From assembly GCA_002104895.1 (NCBI GenBank), contig MCFG01000013.1, positions 70,001 to 134,000 on the forward strand: 64,000 nt of DNA, written 5' to 3'. Positions within the stretch are counted from its first letter, which is position 1, and each line of letters begins with the position of its first letter. Position numbers and translations under genes: made by a program. The notes beneath the pieces were generated by a model. That model saw nothing but the letters and a program-made list of their open reading frames with translations, made no database searches and was not told the DNA's origin. Below are positions 38,690 through 52,600 of this stretch, one piece after another. The DNA comes from Anaeromyces robustus. Its lineage: Eukaryota; Neocallimastigomycota; Neocallimastigomycetes; Neocallimastigales; Neocallimastigaceae.

Positions 38690-39060
38690 TAATCTCTTTT
38701 TGAAGAAGAATTACACCTTTAAGATGGAAATTTATCCATCGAATCCCGAGGGGAATAAGTATTACAAATTTCAGTGCTATGGTAGTATAGTTTGATATAT
38801 ATAGTTTATCAAATTAGGCATTATGCGTAATGATAATACTTGTTAATTTTTTAGTACTATTTTACATCAAAAAGAACCCATAATGATTTCTTATAGGAAA
38901 CCATTTTTTTTTTTTTTTTTTTTTTTTTGTAGGGAACAATTAATGACTTAAATACTGAACTTTTAATTTGGCATTTTACTTAGTGATAATATTCAGAAAA
39001 GTTAAGCATTATGCAAATTAGTAATGATTATGAGAATTCTCAGTATTATATTATATAGAT
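38690..39060. other. Higher-GC island with dispersed 27-bp motif and a coding-like fragment
   Basis: The DNA here is visibly less AT-biased. One frame at about 38701-38791 reads NYTFKMEIYPSNPEGNKYY and then stops. It is followed by three imperfect copies, near 38812, 38967 and 39003, of a motif around AATTAGGCATTATGCGTAAT. It may be the 5' part of the adjacent LINE relic or a separate relic. No family is recognised. Confidence 0.35.
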
Positions 39061-39479
39061 TTCTTTTGTCTTTTAGATAAATAAATTAAAATTTTTTTTA
39101 CCCATATCAGTAATAAATATTTCAATTATTTTATAAATCAATCAATTATTCTATAAATCAATCAATTATATGAAAACTATAGAAGTATTACATTTTAAGA
39201 AATACAGCGGTTAATAAATTTAACGAAATAAAGCTGAATATAAAAAAAATAAGTGAAAATTTAATATCCTTTTTTAATTTTTTAGTCTATTTTTTCTTCA
39301 AATTAATTTTCATCAAGTTTTTTTTTTATCTTTATAGATATATTTTTTTTACATTAACTTTAATAATTATCTTCTATATATTTATTCTTTTTTTTTTTTT
39401 AAAAAAATTAATTTTCTATATGTTTTACTCTTTAATACTTTTTATCACTTTTTTTTTCTTTTATAATTTTAATTTTTAT

Positions 39480-42355
39480 TTAGCTTACTTTCATCATTTC
39501 AACATGAATTCTTCAAACTCTTCTAACCATCAGTTAATACATCGTGTGTTACTATGCCAGTTATCTTGAACAGGAATTTATTTTTCTTTTCATGACCTAC
39601 AAACATGAACTATTAGTAGATTATTCGACTTTGTTAGTAAACATGTATCAAATATCAACAATATCATTCATGGCATTTCCAAACATCTAATTTAGAGAGT
39701 TATTTTATTATCAGAGTTGACTATAAAGACCCTAACACTCATTAACCCAAATACTAAAAAACTAACAGTATCCAAGATTAAATGGTATATTACTAATAAA
39801 ATTTGTAGAATTAAAACAATCAATCCTCGTATTCCAAGAATTGTTAATAATGTTTTTTCACCATTTAATACTGAGTTCTATAACCATTTCAATCGTAACT
39901 CTCCATTCTTTAATTTTTGTGTTAATTAGAACATTGATAGCTGGAATAATAAAAAACGAGACGATCTCTAATATTTCAATTAAATTTTCAAACCTATATG
40001 TATTTGCCTCCAAGAAGTTTGTAACAGTAAATATTTTCGAGATCATAACATAAAATTTCCCTTCCTCAATAATTATATATTAATATTCAGAAGATTTTAT
40101 TCGTTAATCTCTTACATGGGAGGCCTCTGTATGTGTGTTTATTCACCTTGCTTATTTTACTCCGATCCCTTTGAATACAATTATATTATTTCAGTTAATT
40201 TTGGATCCTTTTGGTTGTTTTATTTGTTCAGTTGGTAATATTTAAGTTCTTGTGTCTGTCTGTTCATCATCTTTGTAGGAATAAAGCTATTTTAGAAATT
40301 AAAAATTGGTTGAACTCATGTAAAAAAGATAAACCAACCTTTATTGTTGGTGATTTTAATAAGAAAAAAAATCATTTTTTTTATATTATTTCCAATCTTT
40401 CTCAACATTTGGATTATTATAAACATAGTTGGACCACAATACACAAAAATTTCTGGATAACATCACTCTTGCATTGACTTTGTTATTATTAATGATATTA
40501 TGTTCGAATACATAAACAAAATTTCAGCGCAGTTCTTTTCTTAATATATCTGATCACTTTTTTATTTATAGTTTCTTGTAAAAAGAAGACTTCAGACAAC
40601 TTTTATCTATCTTCACCCTTCTAAAACTTTCAAGTGGTTAAGAGAAGTATGTAAATCTAATGATAAAAACAATCACTCTCCACAACTCCTTTTCTATTTT
40701 AGCCGAGAAATTTAATTCTAATAATCTTTTAACTGGCGAAATGCTTTAAAAATTTGTACAAACTTTCAATAAAATAGGAGATAGTATTGAGGCGCGTATT
40801 CTATCAAATTTTCATGATTATTCATTTCATTGCCTTCACTTTATCAAGAAACTTTCTAATGAAAAACATATATCATGTATACTAAAATCAAAAATTTTTC
40901 CATTAACTATGACGCTTCGACTATTTCAGAGTTTCTTGAATTCTGTGATTCCTACAATAAATTGTGTGCGAATATTAAATCATTAATATTCACACACACA
41001 ATTTATTGTAGTAAAATTTCAAAAGAGTAAATTAGTTTTAAAAAAATATAAATTGAGTAAGAGAATCCATATTAATCTTGTAAGGTAGCTTGATAAATCT
41101 AAATAAATTCCAAGGAGGTACATATTAATTATTAATTCTATTAATGTATAGATCTTAATGTAGTAAATTATTATATTATAAGTAATTAAAACGAAAAATA
41201 ATGAAAAATGTAGAAGAAAGATGATATAATAAAGTACACATATAAAAAGATATTAAATATATCTAGCAGTTGTAAAATTGATGTAAATGATTACCAAAAA
41301 GTACATGAAGAATATAAATAATTTAATGAAAATTTCGATAAATATATGAATATAATTATAGATAAAATAATTAAAAGAGTAACTAATAATAATATAAAAG
41401 ATACATAGAATAGAATAATGATAATGAAGTTGCAAGAGAAAGTTATAGTATAATTTATTTATTAATCAATTAATTATAAAAATGAAATAATAAAAACTAA
41501 TTTCTTTTTAAAAATTCGGACAGTATTTATAAATTAAATATATATTTAACTCTTTTACTTATCAAAAATAATAGATTTATCAGTTTGCTGAACATTATGA
41601 ATTTTTAGCTTTTGAAAGTTATTAGTTATTGTCTCAATAAAGAGTTTTGGGAATATAAACTTGGATTTCCTCCTCCAGACTTTTCTGAATGGAATATCAA
41701 TGGTCTAATTACTATTTCTAAAATTTATGAAACTGTTTTTTTTCTTTTAAAAATTAATAAAGCTCCAGATCCAGTTGATATATCTTCTGAATTCTTTAAA
41801 GCTTTTTTTTTGTGATATTCTTCAAACAATAACCAGCCAAACAATCTGATTCAGTTACTTCGGATTCTATTAAATGTCTTGAATTATTATTTAATAGAAT
41901 TCGGGATAGTGATTTCTCATCTGAATAAAATTCTACTTCGATCATTTCTATTCCAAAAAAAGGAAACCTCTTTGATTGTAATAATTATGGAGGAATTTCA
42001 TTGATTAACGTCAGTATAAAAATCATTACAAAAATTGTAACTAATAGAATAACTAAATATTCACTTTACATGTCTATCCATGAAATATGCCAAAGAAGTG
42101 CTTTCCTAAATCAATTAACTTACTATGCTTTTCTTGACTTGAAAAAAAAGCTTACGACTTTGTTCCTATCTGCAATATTTAATAAAATTAAATAATCTTG
42201 GTATACGGGGTAAATATCTTAATTTTATTGAAAACCTCTACTTTACCTCGAAAACTCGTGTCTCGCTGAATAATCAATTTTTAAACGAATTCCCTATAAA
42301 TAATGGTGTTTGCCAAGATTACTCTTTATCACCAATTCTATTTATAGAGGTAGAA
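39480..42355 (+). pseudogene. Decayed APE-type LINE (non-LTR retrotransposon) ORF2 relic
   Basis: Fragments in three frames on the plus strand form an endonuclease-reverse transcriptase polyprotein. The apurinic-type endonuclease shows PICICLQEV (near 40005), FIVGDFN (near 40350) and ISDHFF (near 40550). The reverse transcriptase shows INKAPDPVDISSEFFKAFF (near 41755), ISIPKKGNLFDCNNYGGISL (near 41950), a LDLKK block with a frameshift (near 42140) and INNGVCQDYSLSPILF (near 42300). Homology then stops before the catalytic YADD box. Many stops and frameshifts show it is dead. About 560 bp of unrelated AT-rich DNA (41012-41575) splits the endonuclease-linker part from the RT part, starting at a foldback. 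The clade cannot be fixed from what remains. Confidence 0.85.
40952..41011. repeat. 26-bp foldback at a LINE breakpoint
   Basis: The arms at 40952-40977 and 40984-41011 share CTACAATAAATTGTGTG on opposite strands plus AATATTA, differing by a two-base bulge. The left arm is LINE coding sequence (YNKLCANIK) and the right arm is its inverted copy. LINE homology then stops for about 560 bp. Confidence 0.85.
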
Positions 42356-45300
42356 TATTTGACTTTCAAGTAAATGGTCTTTATTTAATGAATATTGTTT
42401 TAAATATATATTAGCATTACTTAAAATATATAATTTAATAACAGTTTTGCATTTTTTAATAATTTGTAGAATTATTAAATTTCTTCTTAAATTATTAATA
42501 TTTAACTTTTTCCATTTTTATATATATTTTTATTTATTATTCATGTAAAAATTAAATTTCGATTTCTAGATAAAATGTATTTTTTTAAACTAATGAATTT
42601 TTATATTGCCTTTATAATTATTATCGTTATTGAAAAAATAAGTTATTATTTCATTTTCATTTTGATATTCAATAAAAAAAAATCAAAAATAACAGTAGTT
42701 TATTAAAATTTAATAGTGAAAACAGAATTAAAAATTAAGAAATAAAATAAAATATGAAATTTATTACTATTATAGACAAAGGATATAATTAATGGATTAT
42801 TATAATGTTATGACAACTAAAGAGAAAAAAGAATTATTTATCATTTTTTTATATTTTTATATAATCAAATAATATATTAAAATGTAAAATGTTCATATTT
42901 ATATTTCAAATTATATTAAATTAAGATTCCACTACATATTATAACATATTTTATAAATCTGAATCTATATTGCAATTTATGTTTTTTTAAATAAATTTAG
43001 AAATAATTCAAATAATAGAATAAAAAAAAAACAGTTTAATGAAATAATTAAAGAGATCAATATTTTATTTTTTGAGATTGATTATAATATTTATTTAATG
43101 GAATTATTGAAGTTATAATAATAATAATAATAGAAATCAATTAAAAAAAATATTGAGAGGAAAAGAATTAAATATGATAATATTTTATTGTTAGTAGAAT
43201 TTTCTCTTTTTTTTCTTTGTTAAAAATAAAAATATAGTTTTTTTTATTAATTATATTAATTATATACATTATTAATTTTTTTAAATTAAAAAGATAAAAA
43301 AAAAAGAAATAAAAACAATTGTATATTAAGTTATTGAATAATTATTCTAATAATTAATATTTTTTAACGAAAAAATTAAATACTTTATATAATGGAGGAA
43401 AGAAAAGGAAAAAAGAAAGTTTAACAAGAAGTATAATAAGAAAATGAATTTAAAAAGAATACATCATTAATAAAAAAGGGACCGTTAAGTAAATCATATT
43501 AATATATTAATAAAAAAATATTGAATTAGAAATTGTATAATTATATTTAGAGTTATAAAATGATAGAACAATATAGAAAAAGAAAATAAATTTAATATAA
43601 TATTTTTAACAATAGATATATATTGAATAATTCATACAAGAGAGCAAAAAAATATAAATATGTATTTCAAAAAAAAAAAAAAAAAATTATTTAATAAATA
43701 TATTTATATTTATATTATGTAACATTTATAGTAAATAGTAATACTATATTATTAAAAAGAAATTAAACTAATATATGCATGAATTTACACAATAAAAATA
43801 TTATTAAAAAAATAAGATGATTTAAAAAATTTTGTTGAAATTTTAACATAATAAAGATAATAAGTTTCATATTGTTTATAAAAATTATAATATAATAATA
43901 ATAAAAAGTATTATTTTTTATAATAATAATTATTAAACATTAAATTTTACATTATATTTGAAGAAAATATTATTTGTAAAAAAATGATAATGTATTTAAT
44001 TTTTAATAATTTTCATAATATTATATATATAATCAACATATTTATATAGGCTTATATTAATTTTTTATACAATATAATAATTTAAATATTTTTATTAAAT
44101 TTTTTTTTTTTTTAAAAAAAAAGATATATTTTAATATTATTTTTATACAGTTATATATAAATAAAAGTTTTGGTGTCAGAGCCAAAAATATAGCCAAGAA
44201 TACTTTTAATTTTAAAAATATAAAACTTTTGATGACTTAGCAAGATTATTTTTAATATAACATTTTAATATAAATAATAAATTAAAATATTATATATTTT
44301 ATATCTCCAATTTTCCAATTTATCTCCAATTTTCTCAATTTTTAATTATTTTTTTCCCCATTTTTTTCATTTTTAATATTTCGATTATTTTATATAAAAA
44401 GTGATTTTTTTTTTAATATATTTTCACTTTCATCGTTTTAACATTTTAATATTTTATTATAATCTCTCCATTTTTTTAAAAATTATATTCATTTTTATAT
44501 TACTATTTTTTTACTTTCTTTTATTTATTTAATATTATCTATAATTTCATTTAAATATATATAATAACCATCATAATAAATATTAATAAAAAGTAAAAAA
44601 CCTGACTAATAATTAATAAAAAAAAAAGATTATTTTTTGATGGAAATGTTATATAAACATGTATTAAATATTTTTATAAAAAACAATTTGATTTATAAAT
44701 AGTTTAAACAAATTATATATGTTTATTTTACCATTATATTAATATGTTTGTTATATATATATTAACTATATAATATTTATTTTTACATTTATTAAAAATT
44801 TCTAATATTTAAAAGATTTATTATTAAATATTCTTTTTTGGATTATTATATATATTAAATAAATATTTCTAAGATTATATTTAAAATGAACAAGCAAAAA
44901 AAAAATTATCTTATCTGTTTGTTATTATTATTATTATTACTATTATTATTATTATTATATTTTATTTATTATATAATTTTTCCAAAATCGTTTGGATTAT
45001 TTGGATTAAAATTGTAATAATCGATTATTATGATTATGATTAATTATTAAATTTTATAATAAAAGTTTTATAGTTCGCTTAGACAATGTTTTTTGATGAT
45101 GACAATGTTTAAACAAATAAATAAATTAGTTATAATATATTAAATTATATTAAATAATATAATCATTGAAATATATTAAAATTAATTATTAATCATTAAT
45201 AAGTATATAATTTATTTAGTTTTTATTTTTTATTTTTTATTTTTTTTTTTTGAATTATATATTTATTTATTATTTATATATTTATTTATTATTTATATAT

Positions 45301-45494
45301 TAAATAATGAATAAATATGGATATTTTATTTATTTAACTATTTAAAAAAAAAATGGATAAATAAATAAAAAGGAAATTTTTATTATTCATATTCTGATCT
45401 TTGGTAGTTGCATAAAATTATTTCCCCAGTTTTATAAATGATGTTTATTGTATTAATTGATAAATAAACCAGTAGGAAAATAACTAACTAACTA
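42356..45494. other. Gene-free AT-rich segment after LINE relic
   Basis: About 3.1 kb with homopolymers (poly A near 43670, poly T near 44100) and no supportable gene. A slightly more complex patch at about 44170-44245 (GGTGTCAGAGCCAAAAATAT) has no recognisable identity. Confidence 0.5.
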
Positions 45495-45532
45495 GATAAA
45501 TAGATAAATAAATAAATAAATTAATTAATTAA

Positions 45533-45579
<47 letters not shown>

Positions 45580-45632
45580 ATAGATAAATAAATAAATAAA
45601 TAAATGAATAAATAAATAAATAAATAAATAGA

Positions 45633-45667
<35 letters not shown>

Positions 45668-45728
45668 ATTAATAAATCAATAAATCAATAAATAAATCAA
45701 TAAATAAATAAACAAATAAACAAACAAA

Positions 45729-45759
<31 letters not shown>

Positions 45760-45765
45760 AAATAT
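45495..45765. repeat. Interrupted (AAAT)n array
   Basis: AAAT units with GATA, TTAA and CAAA variants over 270 bp. On the plus strand it is in the A-rich orientation, opposite to the arrays left of 37 kb. Confidence 0.9.
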
Positions 45766-46298
45766 GAAAACAATAAATAAAAATATGAAAAGAAAGTAAT
45801 AATTATTAATGACTATTAAATAAATAATTATGTAAATTATTATTGTAATTAATTAAAAACTATTTTACTTTTTATTTATGGTTTAAAAAATAATTTTATA
45901 AAATAAATAAATGGTAAATTTTTTGTTATTTTTTTTTTTCTTTAATGTAATTATAATTTTTATAATTATTTTAAGTTGTAATATAATTTTAATTTCACTA
46001 ATTAAATAAAGTTTTATTTTTTAACAAACAAAAAGTATTAATAAAATTATGATAATAATTATTATTTTTTTAGTTTAATTTATTTTTAATATTATGTAAT
46101 AGAAAGTAACTCCGTTTTTATTTATTATTATTTTTTAGTGTGCTTTGTATTTTTTTTCTTTTGGTTTAATTCTAAAAAATATTTTATAAATTTTTTTTTC
46201 TTAGAGACTGAGTTTTTTTATTATATATTTTTATTATGTTTCCTAATTATTATATTATATTAAAGTATTTTTAAAATTATTATTCTGTTAATTATAAT

Positions 46299-46332
46299 TA
46301 TTACTTAACATTTAATAGCATGTTAAGTAATA
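46299..46332. repeat. 12-bp stem-loop
   Basis: TATTACTTAACA and TGTTAAGTAATA are separated by a 10-nt loop, an exact inverted repeat. A second hairpin of 13 bp with a 5-nt loop lies at 46449-46479. Confidence 0.75.
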
Positions 46333-46479
46333 AATAAAATAATTACAAAGAAACAAAGAAAGTAATTAAAAAATTGAAAATTATTTCTTTCTTTTTTTTT
46401 TTTAAAGCTTTATTTTATTTTTATTTTATATTTTATGTATCTTTTTTTTTATTATAATTTTCTATGAAAATTATAATAA

Positions 46480-47738
46480 AATTAAGCTTCTTTAACTCTA
46501 ATTTATAAAAAAAATAGTATTAAAGAATAATTAATTAATTCATTAATAAGATAAATAAAGGCTAAAAATTAATAAATTAAATAATAATTAAAAAAGTTAA
46601 AAACCAAAAATTAAAAATTATCCATAATAATAAACAAAAAAAAAAAAAAGCTAAAAAAAAAAATAAAAATAAATCAAACTATTTATTAAGATTAAAATGT
46701 TTTTTTTTTTTTTTTTGGATTAAAAATAATCTGGTTTAAAAATAATCCAAAATTTAAATTTAATATACTTATTATATATATAATAAAGTATATTTGTTTT
46801 TTTTATTTTTTTAAGGAAAATCCTATTAATATATTAATACTAAATAGTAATTATATAATAATAATTGAATACAATATATATATATTTTAAAAAATTATAA
46901 TATTCTTCTATATTATATATTAAAACAATTATCAATTTTCCCTTTTTCCCTTTTTCCCTATTTTTATATAATTATATTATTAAAATTTATATATTTAAGT
47001 TTTATTAATTAATAAAAATAAATAAATAAAAAAAAAAACAAACTATCATCTAAATATAAATACAAATAAGTTAATATATTATATTTTTATTTTTCTAAGT
47101 AGTTAGTTATTAATTTAAACTATAAAAATGTATATTAATTATATCAATGAAATGAAAAAAAAAAAAAAATATAATTATATATTGAAATATATTGAAATAG
47201 AAGGAAAAATAAATATAAAATAAAAATGTAATAATAACATCAATCTTATTAATACATATATTTTTAATTCTTAAAAAGTTTTTTATTCTAAATATTATTA
47301 TTAATATAACAATTAAAACAACACAGGTTATTATATTACATTAATATATGATATAATTATTATTTTTTATTTATCTTTTTTTGTTATTGTAATATAATAG
47401 TTAATTGAATATTAGTTATGAAATTCAACTTTATATTAAAAAAAGATAATTTAACATTCAATCAAGTATATCAAATCTATCCATATTATTCTTTTAGTGT
47501 TTTTTTTTTTTTTTTTTTAAATTATTAAATAACAATAATATACATATATTATAATTGTTTTAAAAAAGTCAAACAAACTATAGTAACCTAAATTTAAAAA
47601 TTATCATAAATATTATAATAAATAATTCATTTAAACTATATATAATAATAATGGAAAAAATATATTTAAATAAATAAAACTTTTGTTTTTATATATCTTA
47701 CTATCAAAATAATCTAAAAAATTATAAACTATAAATAT
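46480..47738. other. Gene-free AT-rich segment
   Basis: Homopolymer-rich DNA of about 1.2 kb. A short run of three TTTTTCCC-like units sits near 46940. Nothing else is recognisable. Confidence 0.5.
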
Positions 47739-47936
<198 letters not shown>

Positions 47937-48110
47937 CAAACAAATAATAATAACAGTAATAATAAAAACTTTATAAATAATTAATAATAACCTTTTAATT
48001 AAAATTTTTATTTATATATAATTTAAATACAAATATGGAAAAACAGTTCTTCCAATTAATAAATGATAAAAATAACTAATAATAATATTAATATTTTATA
48101 GATAAATATA

Positions 48111-48204
48111 TAATAAATAATAAATAATAAATAATAAATAATAAATAATAAATAATAAATAATAAATAATAAATAATAAATAATAAATAATAAATAATAA
48201 ATAA
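48111..48204. repeat. (AATAAAT)n period-7 array
   Basis: About 13 copies of a heptamer made of alternating AAT and AAAT, distinct from the pure tetranucleotide arrays nearby. Confidence 0.9.
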
Positions 48205-49082
48205 TGAATAAAATAAATAAAAATTTAATAATAAATAATAAATGATAAATAATAGAATAAATATTGTTTATTTACGCCATTGTAATGAAATGTAATTTAT
48301 AAATATTAAATAAGTAATATTTTTTAAATTATGAAAATAATATTTGTTCATTGATATATAATTATAAATTTGAAATAATGAATTAAATTACAAATTATAC
48401 TTTCATTTGAATTATATAAATTATAAATTTTACTCTTTTAAATTTTATAATTTTTTTTTTGTTCTTTTAAAATTTTATAATTAGATACATTATATATAAA
48501 AAATTAAGAAATTAATTAAAAATTCTTTAGAAATAATAAAGAGAATTGTAATTTTTCCTACAAGTACCAAATTAATCAGAATATTATTTTAAATTAATAT
48601 ATAAAAAATTTATTATTGATTGAATTATGTATTTTATTTGATTATATTATTAAGGGATAATTATATTTTTATTAATTTTTTTTTATATTATTATTCCATT
48701 GTAATGATTTAATATTGGTTAATAATTATAATTATAATTATTAATAATCTTTATTATTCCATTTATTTATGAATATTATTCCGTTTATATATTAATATTC
48801 CTATATTTGATATTTTTTATTATTTTTTTATTCGCTAATTTATTGTAATTATAAAAAATTAATTTAATGATTTATTATTATTAATTGTTTTTCCGATATT
48901 ATTTAATAAAAGTACATTTAATTAATGTGCCACTTATAATATGATTAATGTTTATTTTTTTTTTTAAAAAATAAATATATATTTATTAATTTTATAAGCC
49001 ATAATTTATTGAATAATTCCAACATTATATAAAAACTGAAATAAAAACACATTAGTCTAATTATTTATATATGTTATAATAT

Positions 49083-49382
49083 TAGGACAGCCTAGTAGGG
49101 CAAATGCCGATCCTATTTCCGACCCTAGTGGAATAGGATAGATCAATTTTACTTTAATTCTATATTTAGAATTAAGGGCTGTATGGATTTATTGTTTTTA
49201 AATATTATTATACTTCTTTTTTTCCTCCAGTATTATCTATTATTATCTATAATATTTTACTGGTTTTTATTTTTTTTTAGTATCATTTTTTTTCATTATG
49301 TGTTTTTTTTATGATTCATGTATTTTAATATTTAAATTCAATAAAGTTGACGTACAAATTGTGTGCCATAAAAAAAAAAAAA
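49083..49382 (+). mobile_element. 5'-truncated retroposed 3' end with poly(A) and TSD
   Basis: A 300-bp block of much higher GC than its surroundings begins near AGGACAGCCTAGTAGGGCAA. It contains a small stem-loop (ATCCTATT at 49110 with AATAGGAT at 49132) and an AATAAAG polyadenylation-like signal near 49339, and it ends GTGTGCCAT followed by an A-tract. It is bounded by 10-bp direct repeats GTTATAATAT at 49073-49082 and 49383-49392. Poly(A) tail plus target duplication plus missing 5' part is the signature of LINE-mediated retroposition. Whether it is the tail of the LINE family at 39.5-42.4 kb cannot be told, because that copy lacks its 3' end. Confidence 0.75.
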
Positions 49383-49392
49383 GTTATAATAT

Positions 49393-49608
49393 AGTATGAT
49401 GCAATAAATTTAATTCAATATATAGAATAATATATTATTAATATATGATATATATTCAATATTTATAATGAAATATTCCTAAAAAAAATTAAATGATGGA
49501 AAAAAAGACAATTATCGGTCTAATAGTCATAATTTATAATACATTTTATTTAAAACATTGTTTTATTATTGGTTTATTAGAGAGTATTAAAGCATTTCAA
49601 ATAAATAA

Positions 49609-49680
<72 letters not shown>

Positions 49681-52600
49681 ACAAAAAAAATGGAATAAAG
49701 AACATGTCTTATATAATTTTCTTTTTCTTTCATATTTTTTATTAATATTTTTAAACTGAAAAAAATAAAAATATTTTTATATTTGTATTGTGGATATAAT
49801 GTTTTATATTATATATTGAATATTATTATTACTATTATAAAAATTAAATTTAATTCTTATAATAGTAATAAGAATTAAGGTGTAGTGAAGTATATTTTCT
49901 GTAATTAATAAAAACAAGGGTTTTATTCTTGTATATTGTTTTATCCTTTTTTTTTTCTCTTTCAATTCTTTTATATATTAATATTTTATATACATATATG
50001 CACTTATAATTTTTATTCTATTTTTTTAATGTTAATTTAAATATTTTTATATAATTTCAATTTCTTTTAATTCATTTTTATCGTTATAATCTTCAAAGAA
50101 TTTAATATAATAATCTTTTGTAAATTTAATTTTTTAAAATTTTATATAATATTTTTCCATTTAATTTTTTTTTTTTTTTTTTTTTTTTTACATAATTTTA
50201 TTATCAATATATCAATTTTTAAAAATGGATAATTTATAAATTATATTTTATATTTAATTATTCCAATTTTTTTTTTTAAGTAAAATATAAATAAAATGAT
50301 ATAATTTTAATAATTTCAGAAAATTAAAAAATATCTTTTCATTTAATATATAATTATTCCATAAAAATTAATTTGATAAAAATTATAAAAAGTTTTAATA
50401 TTAATTATTTATTTAATTACGTATTTTTAATTGATATTTTTTATCATTAATATATAATTCCATAACTAATAGTTATAATTAAATTTAATTAATAATTTTA
50501 TATATAATTATTCCATTTTTAATTTGTTTATTTATAATTATATAATTCTATTTAATTTTTTATAATAAACAATTCTATTTAATATATTTGTCAATAAATT
50601 ATTATATATGTTAATAAATATATTATTCCAAAAATTTCATATCTTCAAATTTTTAATGTTATATCAAAATTTATATTTAATTATTTTCATATATATTATT
50701 CCATTATTTTTTAAATTATTATTTTCATATTATATATATAAATTAATTTAAAATTTATTAAAATGAATATTAATATATAAAATATATATTAGATTTATAT
50801 ATTGAATTAGTAATTAAATATATTATTTAATATAATTTAATTATATTTTTTTATTGTGTTATAATTAATATTTTTAGGAAAAATTTTTATTTTGTATACA
50901 ATATTTTTTATTAATATATTTATTTCTTAAAAATTTTATTATTTATTTTTTCCTTTTTTATTAAAATTTTTATTTTAAATAACCAAATAATATAATATAA
51001 TATATTAATTAATAATTATTGTTAATTATTTATTTCTATTATCCCATATATTACTTAATTAATTTTAAAAATTTTATGATATTTTCCAGTTTTTCAAAAT
51101 CTTATGATTATTGATTTTTTCAATTTTTATGATTATTATGATTATTTGTATTATTATGATTATTATGATTATATATATTATTATGATTAATTTATTACAT
51201 TACAATTGATTTTATTACGTTACAATTAATTTTATTACATAAAAATATTAGGAATTAAAAAAAAAAAATACTTATCTTGTAATATACTTATCTTTTTTTT
51301 TTAATATTATTCAATTACATTATTTGTACATTATTGATAGAAATTTCTTTTTTATTAAACTTATTTTTTTTAACTTATTGTTAATTGCAATTATTTTATA
51401 TACGTATTAATATGTAATACGTATGTGTAAATATTTTTAATTGTATTATTTATTATTTTGTCTTATTTCTTATTGTTTAATAGTTTGTCTTATTTCTTAC
51501 TGTTTAATAGTTTTACAAATATTATCTATTTTTACTATTTTTTTTTCATTACATTTACTTAATTTCTTTAAAGCTATTAATCATTGATTTTATTATTAAT
51601 TATTTTTATTTGTTTGAAAATTAACAATAAATCTTGTTTTTGTTTTGCTTATTATTTCTATTAAATTTCTTTCATAAATTGATATATTAAAATTTAAATA
51701 GTTTTTAAAATATATATATGGTAATTTAAAATAATTATTTAAATATTACATTATAAAATTATAAAATTATTAAATATGTAATTATAAAATTATAAAATTA
51801 TAACATAACATTATTACATAACATTATTTTGTAATTTATATTTTTATAGTATTATATTTTAATTAAAAAGAAATTTATTCCTCATTTGCATTTTATTTAA
51901 AATTTAAATTGAATACGTTTTTATATTTATTTGTTGAAATAATTTATTGTATTGAAACTTTGCTATTTATTTGAAGTATTTATCTTTTTTTTTTTTTTTT
52001 TTTTTAAAATTATATTGATATGAAAATATTTTTATATTGTAGTTTTTTATATATAGATAAATATTTTAATTTGAGATATATTTTTTTACTTATTAAGAAG
52101 TTATAATAAATACAATATTTATATATCTATTTTTATTGCTATATCTATATATAAAATTTTTTTTTAAAATTTTCTTTCTTATTTTTTTATTTTTTCCATT
52201 TAAATATAAAAGAAAATAGCTCATATATATATTTTTTAATTTTTTGTTTCTTATATATAATATTTATTTTATTTAGTTATCAAGTTTTAAAAAAGTATAT
52301 TGTCTGATTAATTTTTTATACAATTACATAATGTACAATCATTTAAATTAATATATTTTATTTTTATTTTATATTATATTTTAATTTATATTGTAATATT
52401 ATTTCTATTCTATTTTTCTATTTTGTTACAATAGAATAGAATAATAATAGAATAATATTTATTACTGTTTTATTATTTTATTTTATTATTTTCAATATTT
52501 TGTAGAATTTTTTTTTTTGTTATTAAAATTATTCAAGATGAATGATGTAATTATATTAAATTTTATCTTTTGTCATATATAATTATGATATTAATATAAA

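Noticed and set aside
46939-46965. Three TTTTTCCC-like units, considered as telomere-like repeats
   Set aside because: Too few units, internal position, and unlike the TTAGGG type usual in fungi.
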